From assembly GCA_033558025.1 (NCBI GenBank), contig JAUCEF010000001.1, positions 3,472,001-3,536,000 on the forward strand: 64,000 bases of DNA, given 5' to 3'. Source of the stretch: Phytophthora sp. 'mugwort' (Eukaryota; Oomycota; Peronosporomycetes; Peronosporales; Peronosporaceae). How positions within the stretch are numbered: the first letter of the stretch is position 1; every line of letters starts with the position of its first letter. The notes beneath the pieces were generated by a model. That model did no database searches, was not told the origin of the DNA, and saw only the letters and a list, made by a program, of their open reading frames with translations. The position numbers and the translations under genes were made by a program. This document shows, one piece after another, positions 52,683 through 63,129 of the stretch.

Positions 52683-53323
52683 ACATCGTCCAGATGTGTT
52701 AGTACTTTCTGTCCCAATAGCTCTCTCGCCGAACCTCGACTATGCTTCCTTCGTCACAGATAGCAGCGGGGCTCAGGAAACACAGCATCAAACAGACCGT
52801 CGATTACTGCCGTGCGTTACCGACAGAACGGCCGGCACCTTACCCGACGTACTCCTCCGTAGCCGAATCGGACTTTCGCTCAGGCAGCGACTTCGAACAG
52901 CATCCAGGCGATAGTGCCGGCAACAACTTCGGCTCCTGTCCAAGTAAAATAGCCTTGGTTGGTCGATCGACCGTCCGGAGCCAGAATCATGGTGGTCACC
53001 CTCCAGGCGAAGGTGTGCTCCCAGGCGGAGACTTGTGCGTCCAGGCGACGACTTAAACACTCTCCAGGCGAAAGTGCTCACTCTCATCGAGTCGAGTGAC
53101 TTGAGACCATTGCCCAGGCGGCGGGGTCATGGGCCCGCCTGTCATACCGACAGGTTCCCTACCTTGACGTAGACACCAGTACATGTCTACTCCGTTCTCT
53201 TTCTTCCTCGATGCCTTAGTCAGACCGACCAGGCCGGAGTCTTTCGTCAACCGACGAACTTCCCCACGTAGCGTAGTTCGCGTCCTCGAGGACGGCCGGA
53301 ACGCCACTGTATGGTCCACCGAT

Positions 53324-54072
53324 AGTCGTTGTCTTCGTCACCACCCCAGCTAGGGCAGATCTTTCTTGGAGCTCCGTGAAACCACAGCCCGGCTGATGCC
53401 AGTCCCCGGACGCCCCCACCCCCGACGGTGGTCGTCGCGGAACAGTAATGGCGGGGCTCAGCTAACGACACACGAGGACCCAGGCGTCCACCCGTGGACG
53501 ACACCGACAGACCGGCCGATGGCTTTCCCGACGCACTACCGTGTGTCCACTAAATCGATCTTTTACTCTTACGAACAGTTCCTCACTCACGGTTGTATCT
53601 TGCTCTCTGGCCCGCAAATTCTGTATTGAGCCCTCGCTCGACCGCTAACCCCGCCTGCAGCGCTTCACCCGACCGCTGACCCGGCCGAAAGCGACTCTTC
53701 ACCCCGAATCTTCGTCTCCGTGCTTCCAGAGTCGTCCGTTCGCCACCCTGTCCCTCACTTCGTGTGAGCCCATCGCCACGCAGCTGCCTACGCCTACTGT
53801 TCCCTGCCTGCTTACCGCCGCTAGTCCTCCTTATTTCGCTGCTGCACGTCCGCCTTGGTCTGCTATTGCTCGTCAATCCTGGTCTCCTGCTGCTCGTCCG
53901 TCTTGATCTGCTGTTGTCTGTTCGTGTTGATCTGCTGTTGCTCGTCCACCTTGATCCTCTGCCGCTCGTTCGTCTTGATCTCCTGCTGCCCGTCCGTCTG
54001 CTGCTTTTCCGTTTACTCCCTGTCTGCCAGGTCGATCAGCTTGCCGCTCTGCCGATGCACACCATGCCTACT
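53324..54072 (-). repeat. 5' LTR of the gypsy element
   Basis: 749 bp, direct copy of 44476-45224. On the element strand it ends ...aacgact and is followed by atcggtggaccatac, where the primer-binding site should be. The ggtgga core is compatible with a tRNA 3' end, but I cannot assign the tRNA. Confidence 0.92.
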
Positions 54073-54093
54073 AGATCAAAGCTTCAGCCAGAT

Positions 54094-54132
54094 CTAGCGT
54101 TCCTCAGCAAGTATGCACTTTTTGCCCAGCGC
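54094..54132 (-). pseudogene. Terminal codons of a fifth sulfatase gene
   Basis: The minus strand reads ALGKKCILAEER then TAG, aligning with RWDKKCLLAEEC-TAG at the end of sulfatase D. Homology stops at about 54132 on the 5' side, so all but the last ~13 codons of this copy are gone. The family's final Cys is Arg here. The gypsy 5' LTR begins 21 bp downstream of the stop. Confidence 0.75.
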
Positions 54133-54139
54133 TAATTAA

Positions 54140-54382
54140 CCCAAATGCAAAGTAAATGCCGTTGTAGATCAACCATTTTGATGTGGGCAAAATGTTACCA
54201 TCGAAAAAAAAAAAAAAAAGAAGCGTACAGGGCAGGAGAAAATACTCGATGTTTTTGCTGTGGTTCAGGTGATCGGAAGTTACCCATTTTGTCTAAATAG
54301 TAAAATAGTTGCCAACATCAAAAACAATTCTTGAAAAGGAAAACTACAAACAAAACACGCTAGAGCAAAACTTTGTCCACAT
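54140..54382 (-). repeat. 3' flank of sulfatase D, duplicated at 44241-44475
   Basis: Sequence immediately downstream of sulfatase D, matching the sequence left of the gypsy element. It contains an A16 run at 54204-54219 that is absent from the other copy. Together with the remnant at 54094-54132, this shows a former tandem array. Confidence 0.7.
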
Positions 54383-57160
54383 CTAACATTCCTCAGCGAG
54401 TAAGCACTTTTTGTCCCAGCGCTTAGTGTAGTACGCATTAATACGGCGTCCTTTGTCGCGCCTCGCCCTCCAATCCATTTTATCCTTGGGACTAAGAGCA
54501 GGAAACTGGTCGTTCTCTATCTCGTGATCCGTGTCAGCATTGTGCAGTAGCACGGAGCTTGAGTAACGATCGTAGCGCAGACGCTCGTGACCACGGACCA
54601 CCGACATCTTCCGGCTAGGATTGTTGCTGTACACAATATGCTCGCCAAACGTTATGTTGCGTTTGAGTGAGCGACCAATGCCGTCTTGCAAGAACCCTCC
54701 TTCAGGAACACCAGTCATGTCTGCCAGCGTGTTAAGAATATCGTACTGCTCCACAGCGTCCTCTATCATGAGCCCCACGGACTCACCCAGTCTTCCCTCG
54801 GCGATAATGGTGCCTGCAACGCGTGTTGCAGATATTTCCCGAGCCTCGGGAACGTCGTACCCGTATTCAGGTGCCTGACCGTGATCACCAACAATGACGA
54901 CGATAGTGTCATTGAGAATCCCCTTGTCGGACATGCGGTCCATGAATTTGCCCAGCTGCGTGTCTGTGAAGTATCGCATCTCCAAGTAAGCTTGGACGAC
55001 GTTGGCATGCTTTTCGTCTTTGTAGAGCGCCGAAAAATCAGGTTTCCGGGCTTCAGCGTACCAGGTTGGCCGGTCTTTAAAGGGCGTGTGGCTGGAGATG
55101 GTATAGTGATTGACAAAAAGTGGTTTCTTGGCCTCACCTCGGGTCACTCGCTCAGTTTGCTCGGTTGTCTTATTGATGAGTAGATCGCCAAGCAATTGGA
55201 AGCTCAAGTCGTCGTGTACACCCCATCCAAATCCACGATGGGCGTCTCCATACCATTGATCGGACGTAATGTTGAGGTAACTTTCGGCAAGCCCCATCAT
55301 CTCGTCTCGACTCCAAACGGTCTCGAAGCCATGAGAAGGAAGGAACGTATTCCAATCATCATAGTTAGTCTTGCATCCGGTCGTAAAGTATGGCTCATAC
55401 CCTTTAGCCTTGAAAAACTGCGGAAGGCCAGAAAGTTCAACCTTTTCCTTGCCTCCTGTCATACCAGAGTCAGCCACACTGTCGTATGGAAGCTGAGCGA
55501 AGAGCAAACTCTCCACAGAGCGACTTGTCCGCCAGCTTGACCACATATTACTGAAAGCCACACCACGTTTCGCCCATTTATCAAAATTTGGGGTGATTGT
55601 GATATTGGTTCCCTTGAACAGGTTGGACGGATCATCCTCACCAACGAGGTAGTGCGAGTCGTGGAACCGGAACGATTCGACCACGATGAGAACAACATTA
55701 GGAGGGTCTTCTGCAGTGACATTCACGTCAAACGCGAGGTCTCCGTGGAACCCCGTAGTGCGTCGGTAGAGCGAGTCGTTCCGGAAGAGCGTGTAGTTTT
55801 CCGTGGCCGAGTGGATGTAGATGCTCGCATGTTCAATAGTCCCGTCAGCAACTGTAGGAGCGAAACCTTGAGCTGTAACACCGATCCCACGAACGAAGAG
55901 CTCATTTAGTGTCGCGTTGAGCGCCGTGTAGGCTACAAGGGACGAACACGCGCGACTGATAGCGAGTACTATTACAGGCAGAATAATTAACCCGACAATT
56001 AGTGTCAAGACCAATGCACAACACCTGGAGAGCGTCAAACAATCAACTCGGCGCTTGCTCAATGTGTCCGTAGTCGCATCACTCGAACTCAAGCAGTTAG
56101 GCGACGACGTAACCACGTACTGTGTTGTCTCTCCATCCTCCAGCGTAGCCTCTTTCCGGCTCTCGTTCATCGTTTCGTGTGTAGCCTTGCCGAGATCTTC
56201 GTCACGCTTCCACGCTGCATCCGACCATCTCTTCGTCGCAAGTTCCACAACTGTAAAGGCTGGATTCCATCGCGATAGATCAGCCGAAAGAGCCCAAGTC
56301 CTGACGACCGCGAAGAAAGTCGCTACGGTCACGATACCGGCAACATTCACATACGCCGCGTTGATCTCTGACTGAGAGATCGACGCGTTGCTAGCATTAT
56401 CCTTCTCATGAATCGCCATGGCAACCAACTCGAACGTGAATCGCATGTTACGTAGCCGTACAATGAGCAGATCCGCGACAAAAGGTGCCGTCATAGCAAC
56501 AAAGAGAAGCCATGACACCAGGAACGTCACTAGACGGCCACAGATCCGCGGCATCCACCGCTTCCGCTTCTTCGATACGTCCAGTGCTAGCGCTTCATCA
56601 CTACCGTGTGAGAACCTTTCTCCGAGCACGTGCTTCATCGTGTCGAACACCCAAAGTGCACAGGCAAAATACGTCGCGCACACGAGATCTTCGAGGAATC
56701 CGAGCGCCAACGCCGCAGCTTCGACACTAGAGGTACAGTCCTTTTCGGACGCGTACATGAGGATCACAGACTTTAGGCCGATGCATCGGTAGATGAAGAA
56801 GAAGAGCAGGACCACGACGTAGACAAAGGCCCAGCCGAGCCATCGCTGTCCCCATAGTGGAAAGTTTTTCACAACTTGGACCAGGTGGAAAGGTCCTGAG
56901 GCCGTCTCAGTATTGTCTGCCAATAGCGAGGGTTTCCCATCCAACACCACCATGTCAGCGGTAGTTATATTATGCATGACGGGGGTCCACGGCAAATTTC
57001 TAACTGTATGGATACAGCAAGTGTCTGACGAGGAACTGAGGAAAGACGCCGGACCTTTCAACTCGACGATGGAGATCGAGTCTCCAACTTTCTGGGCACA
57101 CATCAACATGTGTGAACTGAGTTGGGTTTTGTATCCCACGCTTGCAGACCATAGGTACAT
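54383..57160 (-). CDS. LTA-synthase-like membrane sulfatase D
   Basis: Open for 925 codons from ATG 57160, but the first ~60 residues do not resemble the paralogues. Starts at 56977 (MHNITTAD, 864 aa) or 56953 (MVVLDGKP, 856 aa) give a length and N-terminus like copies A and B and are preferred. Five TM segments are present (WLGWAFVYVVVLLFFFIYR first; LTLIVGLIILPVIVLAI last). The catalytic motifs are intact: NVVLIVVESFRFHDSHYL, WRTSRSVESLLFAQ, TISSHTPF, IVGDHGQAPEYGYD. Tail is YTKRWDKKCLLAEEC. Its 3' flank is duplicated across the gypsy insertion. Confidence 0.85.
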   Translation of the reverse strand: MYLWSASVGYKTQLSSHMLMCAQKVGDSISIVELKGPASFLSSSSDTCCIHTVRNLPWTPVMHNITTADMVVLDGKPSLLADNTETASGPFHLVQVVKNFPLWGQRWLGWAFVYVVVLLFFFIYRCIGLKSVILMYASEKDCTSSVEAAALALGFLEDLVCATYFACALWVFDTMKHVLGERFSHGSDEALALDVSKKRKRWMPRICGRLVTFLVSWLLFVAMTAPFVADLLIVRLRNMRFTFELVAMAIHEKDNASNASISQSEINAAYVNVAGIVTVATFFAVVRTWALSADLSRWNPAFTVVELATKRWSDAAWKRDEDLGKATHETMNESRKEATLEDGETTQYVVTSSPNCLSSSDATTDTLSKRRVDCLTLSRCCALVLTLIVGLIILPVIVLAISRACSSLVAYTALNATLNELFVRGIGVTAQGFAPTVADGTIEHASIYIHSATENYTLFRNDSLYRRTTGFHGDLAFDVNVTAEDPPNVVLIVVESFRFHDSHYLVGEDDPSNLFKGTNITITPNFDKWAKRGVAFSNMWSSWRTSRSVESLLFAQLPYDSVADSGMTGGKEKVELSGLPQFFKAKGYEPYFTTGCKTNYDDWNTFLPSHGFETVWSRDEMMGLAESYLNITSDQWYGDAHRGFGWGVHDDLSFQLLGDLLINKTTEQTERVTRGEAKKPLFVNHYTISSHTPFKDRPTWYAEARKPDFSALYKDEKHANVVQAYLEMRYFTDTQLGKFMDRMSDKGILNDTIVVIVGDHGQAPEYGYDVPEAREISATRVAGTIIAEGRLGESVGLMIEDAVEQYDILNTLADMTGVPEGGFLQDGIGRSLKRNITFGEHIVYSNNPSRKMSVVRGHERLRYDRYSSSVLLHNADTDHEIENDQFPALSPKDKMDWRARRDKGRRINAYYTKRWDKKCLLAEEC

Positions 57161-59219
57161 GTACCCAATTAATGGTTACTGTCAACAAGCGTTACGCAAC
57201 AATCAGTCAGAAGCTATCGGTGCGGCACCAAAATTAATAAGGAAGACCAACAGGTGGTTTTCAAAGAGCAGACGGTTGCATACCTCGCTTTCGTGCTAAG
57301 TATGGCTTATCGATAAGCTGTTACTAAGCGGTAAATTACCGCCCGAGGATGCTGAGAGAGCTGAAGCACATTAGGGTAGCGAGCTGCACCATGGATGCTG
57401 GTTGCAGATGCAGTGGATCCTGTTGCAGCTGCTTTATTGCTCGCGCATCGACGAAGCGTCCGCTTTACGTTTTTCACTTAGTGATCTCGAACGAGGTGAA
57501 ATTCTGCTGTTACATGTAATGCTATGTCCGGTGGAGAGATGAACGGGGGGGGGGCGTATTTATTTCTCGAGTACGAATGGGGTGGTTTCCGATTACTATA
57601 AAAATAAGTTGGGGCTGGAAACCGATCACCCCAGAGATCAGTTATCATCCTACTTTTAAATTTTATCCATAGTTGCAATACCACCGAATTCATAATTGCA
57701 CTCGCCAATTCTTATTCGGAAACCATCCAATTCGTGCTCATTAGTAAGCTTTTCTTTCGATGGGGGACGCACAAACAGTCATATAGGAAGTCATGCGGGA
57801 TGTTGAGGTTTCCAGTAGAACCCCTCTCTAGTATGAACACACCTATTTGGCAATCAATGCAGTTCAACGGGTGGACGGAAGTGTTATTTAGGCGTGAAAG
57901 TCTTGTTTATTGTTTTTGATCGCTCTAGTTGTCATGCCTGTTGTGGCCGCTATAGCTAGCGCATGTTCTTCTCTTGCGTATACTCTGCTCTATTCTATAG
58001 ATAAACAAACACACTTTCAACGCGCGTTTTCGCCCACGCTCAGGGTGACACGAACCATACGCGGGCATCGATCCGCGATTTTTACACACCGAAAGCCACA
58101 TTTCTTTTGAAATCCGTGGTCCTGCAATAAGGGACTCGTTTTGGACGAGCGAGTAGACATCGGTGCTTCCATCAGTTCCAACTGATACGAGACTTTTAGT
58201 ACAGGTACGATAAGCTTCTAGGATACTCCAATTTATGTCCTTCCTGTCGTGGTCGACGTACCTTGTGGTTTCATAATTCCGTTCATCTCTGTTTAACTGT
58301 AAGTAGGGGAAATCCGCTTGGGGGTCCGTATTTTAAAAATAATTTGGTTTGGGGTCCGTTGGATTCCTCAAGTGGAAACTCGCCCTGTTAGATTGCAACC
58401 TGGTTGAATGACGAGATAAATGAAACCTGGCTTGGTTGCATCCAGGAACTGACTCGGAAAATCCAGGATACGACTTGACAGTAGCACGCACCAAGCTGTC
58501 AGCACACACTGAACACCTAGCCTACGGAATGTGTACAGACTACTCACAAGCCACAGATTATGACTAGGTACTGAATACACAAGGAGATAGGATACTATGA
58601 GCATCCAGCTACATAAAACGCCACATATCATTCACACGATAAGAAAGAGAGCACCGTTGAAACAGACAATAGTTGAGTCACATCGCACAGGCACATTGTC
58701 CATCAGATAAGCTGCCAGGACATCGGACAAACAGGCATCGCCATGGACAAAGTAGAAATGTCGCTGACACCGCGTACACAATCACATGGACGCTTCCAAA
58801 TCGTTGGGTTAGGAAGCATTTTAGTGTCTGCCGGTCTCATCAAAACTAGGTATGATGCCTCCTTGCGCGTCTGAACGAGGCCGTACTCCCAGCTCGATTG
58901 TACTTAGTCTGGCGGCTCGCATGCGCCACCGACGCCACTGGAGAAGGCAGAACGCAGCTTCGGAACCCGCAGAGGCGCGTGCAACAGACGCGGCTTCTAA
59001 GAATTATTACCGTGCGATCTCCTAGATTTTAAGCTCAGTTTAGGAACACGCTCATGTTTTTCCTAGCATTGAACGAGTGATGGACATTCGCAGCCACAAC
59101 GTGCTTACAACTCCTCTTCTATCAAACCCGACGCCCCCGCTGCTCACTCTACCAGAATGGGCCCACCATACGTCTGGATCAGCCTAGCAGCAAGCAAGAT
59201 ACCCAAAACGTCAATGTTG
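57161..59219. other. Intergenic upstream of sulfatase D
   Basis: About 2 kb with no convincing gene. It includes a G10 run at 57545-57554. A 56-codon frame from ATG 58855, rich in Arg/Ala, could be the start of the MULE gene that follows but ends at a TAG. Other short frames (57478-57708, 57910-58110, 58368-58631) have no motif. Confidence 0.35.
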
Positions 59220-60991
59220 GACTGATCGTTGCCCTACATTCCGGACTCCAACAAGTCACAATGATCGCCCTTACCAACTTTGATGACCACAAGATGAGAT
59301 ACCGAATGCTCGAATGTATCTCCACGACATGCAAGACCTTCATCGGGGATACGTGCGGTTGGAGACAAAAGATCCTGACTTGTGAGTCGACAGATCTGAG
59401 CGACATCTACCAGCATGGGCGGCACTTACCGACTTCGCGTCGCCCCGGAAGCCATAAATGAGCAGGGAGATGAAAACAAATGAAAACCCGCTGACTGCAA
59501 TGCAAATGAAGCCAAACCGAATCTACAACAACGTCCTCGATAATTTCGGCCACGCCGTAGGGGAGTCGTCTATACTGCGCCAAGTACAGACATTTGTCGG
59601 ACACTTCAAGCGCACGAGACTCAACGAGACCGACTTCGTGGAGGACATGGTAAAGCTCGTGAAGAAGACCAAGTTCACGTCGGACATGCAGGATGGTGAG
59701 GCTTCAAGTTTGGGTGCGGTACCAAAGAGGATGGGGCGCCTTCAATCGGAGAAGGCCTCGACGAAGATCCGACAATCGTTCGGATCTCGACTAGTTACAT
59801 GGTGAAGATGCTACACTACGCTGTTTGTCACGTTGTCTACATCGACATAACTTACAAGCTCGACCAATCCGGATACCCTGTTCTCGTAGTGGCCGTGTCT
59901 GACCATTCACGCTCCTTCCACTTTGTGGCGATGTTTGTCACATTTTCAGAAAACTGGGGGGGGGGGGCTCTGCACTGCACAGCCTATTCGACATGTACAA
60001 TATTTTTTATTATTGTTATCACGGGTGGCTTCCCAGCGTTCACTATTGCATGGGCGACGCGGATAAAGCTCAGTGCAACGTTGTGATGCATGTTGCAGCA
60101 CACAAGCGTGGTGACGATGGTATGGCGAGTACTTGATGTGCTTTTTCCATGTTGTCAAGAATGTGGCGGAACGGGTCTCGACTTTTCCTATCGAAATGGT
60201 GTCGGCCGTCTTTTTTTCAAGCACCTTTACCTGATGCACTACTCGAGAAATTCGACAGAATTGCTATCCAAACGGCTCTCGATCTAAGTGCGTGGTCGTC
60301 GCACCCGGTGCTCAACAGCTTTTCGGTCTACTTCAAGAAACAGTGGATTAATTCCAAATTTCATAACTGGGGTTGCTATCACACGCCTGCTGGATTCGAC
60401 GAGACAAACAATCCTGTAGAGCAGTTCAACAACGCACTCAAGGGACTACTCGCTGCGATCGCTCCTGAGGCTGGTCGCGCTCGCCGAGCAGCTAACAATT
60501 ATGTGTCGGTATCGCTCCAGAGGCACGTTCGCATTTGCCGTAAAGTCGAAGCCAAACCGAGAACTGCAGGACCGCTACGAGTATTTGCAAAACTACGGTC
60601 GACTCAGCGTCATTCAGCCCCACAAGCATGGTCTCGATTCCTGCTCGACGGTCCAAGTGAGACACACGTAACTTATGTGTATCAGCGTGGAGCCCCTCCT
60701 CCATCTCCTATCCCAGATGAGAAGAAGAAGCTGGGAAAGCGCAACAAGCGCAGGATGGAGACATCGGACCTGCCTGACGGTGGCTGGAGGGTTGACATGC
60801 AAGGTAAGTGTTGCCGTGTTTCTCGTGGCACAAGTATCGAATGTTCTAACAGCTCTGCGTACAACGGGAAGGGGCGGTTCCAGGAGACAACCAAGTTAAA
60901 AAGCGTTTCGCAAACAGAAGCCGTAAGCGTAAAGGTAGATCGCATGCAGTATGACCAGCACTTTCGTTTGAATACGAGATATGTTTCATGA
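59220..60991 (+). pseudogene. MULE transposase with FLYWCH-like N-terminus, frameshifted
   Basis: Pieces in successive frames give a nearly complete transposase: an N-terminal zinc-finger-like region (FDDHKMRYRMLECISTTCKT, ~59278-59340) and a linker (59458-59805; FVGHFKRTRLNETDFVEDMV). The catalytic region is next, VVYIDITYKLDQSGYPVLVV (59799-59900; first acidic residue), then YCMGDADKAQCNVVMHV in another frame (~60035-60090). A 280-codon C-terminal frame (60149-60991) follows, with GCYHTPAGFDETNNPVEQFN. A G12 run at 59956-59967 coincides with one frame change. A SWIM-type finger may follow but is degraded. Confidence 0.75.
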
Positions 60992-61733
60992 ATATGTTTT
61001 CGTGGTGTGTGATTTATATTTTTGCGTGAAACGTTGGGCTTCATGCCGCAACGCTTCAAGTAGGGGATTAGCTACGACGCTAGCTCTTGCTACTCGGTGC
61101 TGCATCTGCTGTGGTGACCGCAATGGACGGCGCAGGCACCGTATCATGCTGGGCGTTATCGCTCGTCAGGAGTACTAACATCGCTGCTACTCTTTCAACG
61201 TTCCGTACGTTGCGTTGATTAAGACGCCTCATATCGGCTCTCTTCCTGTGAGCCACCTGAGGTCGTCTGAGGTAGCCGTTTTGCGCTCGTTTAAGCAGTA
61301 TCGAGTCTGGAGCCGCACAGATTTCTGTTTCTTATCACGGACGCACATCTCGAGGATTTCAAACTTCATCGCGCGGGTCATCTTCTTCACCTTCCTCCAT
61401 GTAGGTGTAGCCGTGTTGCCAGAACCTTGAACGCATTTGCTTACCCCGACGGCTTCTTAGAAACCACTCGTCTTGCAGTTTCCTATTTGCAGATGTAGTG
61501 CCTTGGCGGGACCAGACGTAATCCCGCATTTTAGGTCGCCAAGGCCTCAGCAGTACACCGAGAAACGACTGTCCATCGTAAAAAACAAAACCCACAATGT
61601 ACGGGTTTACAACGATCCAATACTAGTCCCAGAGAGAACGAGTGGACAGCATCGTTCACTGTACAGTTTAGTCGGTAAAGGTACTACCGTGTTGCTTACG
61701 GTAGGCAAGTTCAAATATGGTACTACCGGTAAG
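60992..61733. other. Unassigned sequence downstream of the MULE
   Basis: No recognisable coding or repeat signal apart from the tandem repeat that follows; likely the 3' end of the MULE and flanking DNA. Confidence 0.3.
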
Positions 61734-61805
61734 CGTACCGTGATTCATTTGATCGTACTGTGATTGATTTGGTCATACCGTGATTGATTTGATCGTACCG
61801 TGATT
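61734..61805. repeat. 20-bp tandem repeat, about 3.6 copies
   Basis: Unit of the form cgtaccgtgattgatttgat, copies at 61734-61753, 61754-61773, 61774-61793 and a partial one at 61794-61805. Differences between copies are single transitions or transversions. Confidence 0.9.
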
Positions 61806-61948
61806 AAATAATAGTAAAAAAGACAATAGATGGAGGAGACAAAGTCTTTTTTTTTTAAGCGATAGTACTTGGTTTTTCTCTTTCGAGTCATCTTACCGAC
61901 GCGCTCGAAGCGACGAATGAAGTTGCACGCTTGAATCCACTTCAAATT

Positions 61949-62928
61949 CTAAAGCGGCTCTTCGTAGAACTCATCGTCCTCTCTGCTTTCATACCAGCGG
62001 TCAAACACCGTACGCGACTGTATATCGTCGTACACGCACATGACGAAGCAGTGCTTGATCCGGCGAGCGCACGATGCAACGACAATGTAGACACCGGGCG
62101 GTAGCCCATAGTCGGCAAGACCCGCCAAATTGATTATCGAGCGGCGCGCCTTGTTCTTAGCAAACCCGTTGCACGCGAGTGGGGCACGACGTTGGCGTAG
62201 GAACGCGAGAAACTTCTTGATGTCGCCGTTCGACACGCCGTCCTTCTGTTCCTTTGTGTTCTTGGTAACTTGGCGCTCATCGAATTCTTCGGTCAGTTCT
62301 AGTGGTACGATGTTGGTGTCGCCCAAAACATGGCACGCGGATCGTTAGAGCTTTGAACAAGCAGCGCCCCTCCGCGGAGTCCGTGTCGGTCGACGGAAAC
62401 GTTTTGTGGAACTCCGCGTAGGTCAGATTAGCAATCTGATCCTTCCACTTATCGATGCGCAACATTTCCTTGTCGAAGCCGTCCTCAAATAATACAGTAG
62501 CGTACACCCACGTAAAAGCTGTGGCTGTTATCGCACCACTTCACGAGGTAGGCTTCGTTTGGCTTGTCGTAGTTAGCCCTGTCGAGGAGACCACACACGT
62601 CCCAGCACCTGTTGGTGTCGTAACCCACACCCGCCTCCGCGATGTCTCGAGCCCCAGTGATGGGGTGGAGAAGAGGCGGAATTAGTAGAGGCAGCTGCGC
62701 AGGCAGCTCGTCGACAGCCGGCGTCGCAGAGACAGCATCCTCGTTTGCTACTTCGCGCTCCAGTGGTTCCACAGCTCCCGCGCTGCGATAGGTGCGCAGG
62801 CGACGCCGACGCTTTGATGGCAAGTCAGCATCGTTTTCCTCAGTGTCGCTGGATCCTATCGCAATGGCCTCATGCCCCTCGCCAGTTTGCCTACAATTCT
62901 CGATAGTAAATTGTGCACTGTCCTCCAC
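61949..62928 (-). pseudogene. Chromodomain plus cysteine-protease-like protein, frameshifted
   Basis: Three overlapping minus-strand frames join to one protein. The first (62928-62485) has a basic nuclear-localisation-like cluster KRRRRLRTYRS and then a chromodomain-like block, WDVCGLLDRANYDKPNEAYL and VKWCDNSHSFY. The second (62507-62277) continues with FDKEMLRIDKWKDQIANLTY and SAEGRCLFKAL, where the Cys could be a catalytic nucleophile. The third (62326-61949) has GLPPGVYIVVASC and RRIKHCFVMCVYDD, a typical His position for a papain/OTU-like fold. I recall similar chromo plus protease-like proteins in Phytophthora repeats. The two frame changes (~62505, ~62330) suggest a dead copy. Confidence 0.5.
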
Positions 62929-63129
62929 TGGGTCACAGCTTGTTGGTCCTCCCTTGTCCGCGTGCTCGCTTGATCATCAGAGTTCCTCCGATAGCGACAT
63001 CGGCAGGAGCACCTGTTCAATGGTCTCGAGCTGATCTTCCAGGAAGGGGTTCTGAATTGACCAACGCCCAGTCGTCCTCGCTTGACCGCAACGTAGCCTT
63101 CGGTGCTGGTAACACCAGTCCAGCTACCA
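62929..63129. other. Spacer between chromodomain-type and pogo-like remnants
   Basis: No clear feature; probably the degraded upstream part of the pogo-like gene. Confidence 0.3.

Larger units (their letters stand above)
44476..54072 (-). mobile_element. Complete but coding-defective Ty3/gypsy LTR retrotransposon
   Basis: Two 749-bp direct LTRs bound a 9597-bp element transcribed on the minus strand. Order is Gag with CCHC knuckle, protease region, RT, RNase H, integrase, then a ~600-bp 3' tail. LTR ends are AGT...ACT. An agat tetramer sits beside each outer end (44470-44473, with two extra bases before the LTR; 54073-54076), a possible target duplication. The coding region has in-frame stops and frame changes throughout. 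It is inserted in the 3' flank of a sulfatase copy, splitting sequence that is contiguous downstream of sulfatase D. It belongs to a different lineage from the gypsy element at 14.6-18.3 kb. Confidence 0.92.

Noticed and set aside
57000..57160. N-terminal extension of sulfatase D to ATG 57160
   Set aside because: The extra ~60 residues do not match any paralogue; starts at 56977 or 56953 give the usual family N-terminus.
58021..58100. tRNA-like B-box string near gcatcgatccgcg
   Set aside because: No A box or cloverleaf stems at correct spacing; no convincing tRNA anywhere in the window.
61734..61805. Short tandem repeat considered as a CRISPR-like array
   Set aside because: Units are directly adjacent with no spacers, and the sequence is eukaryotic.
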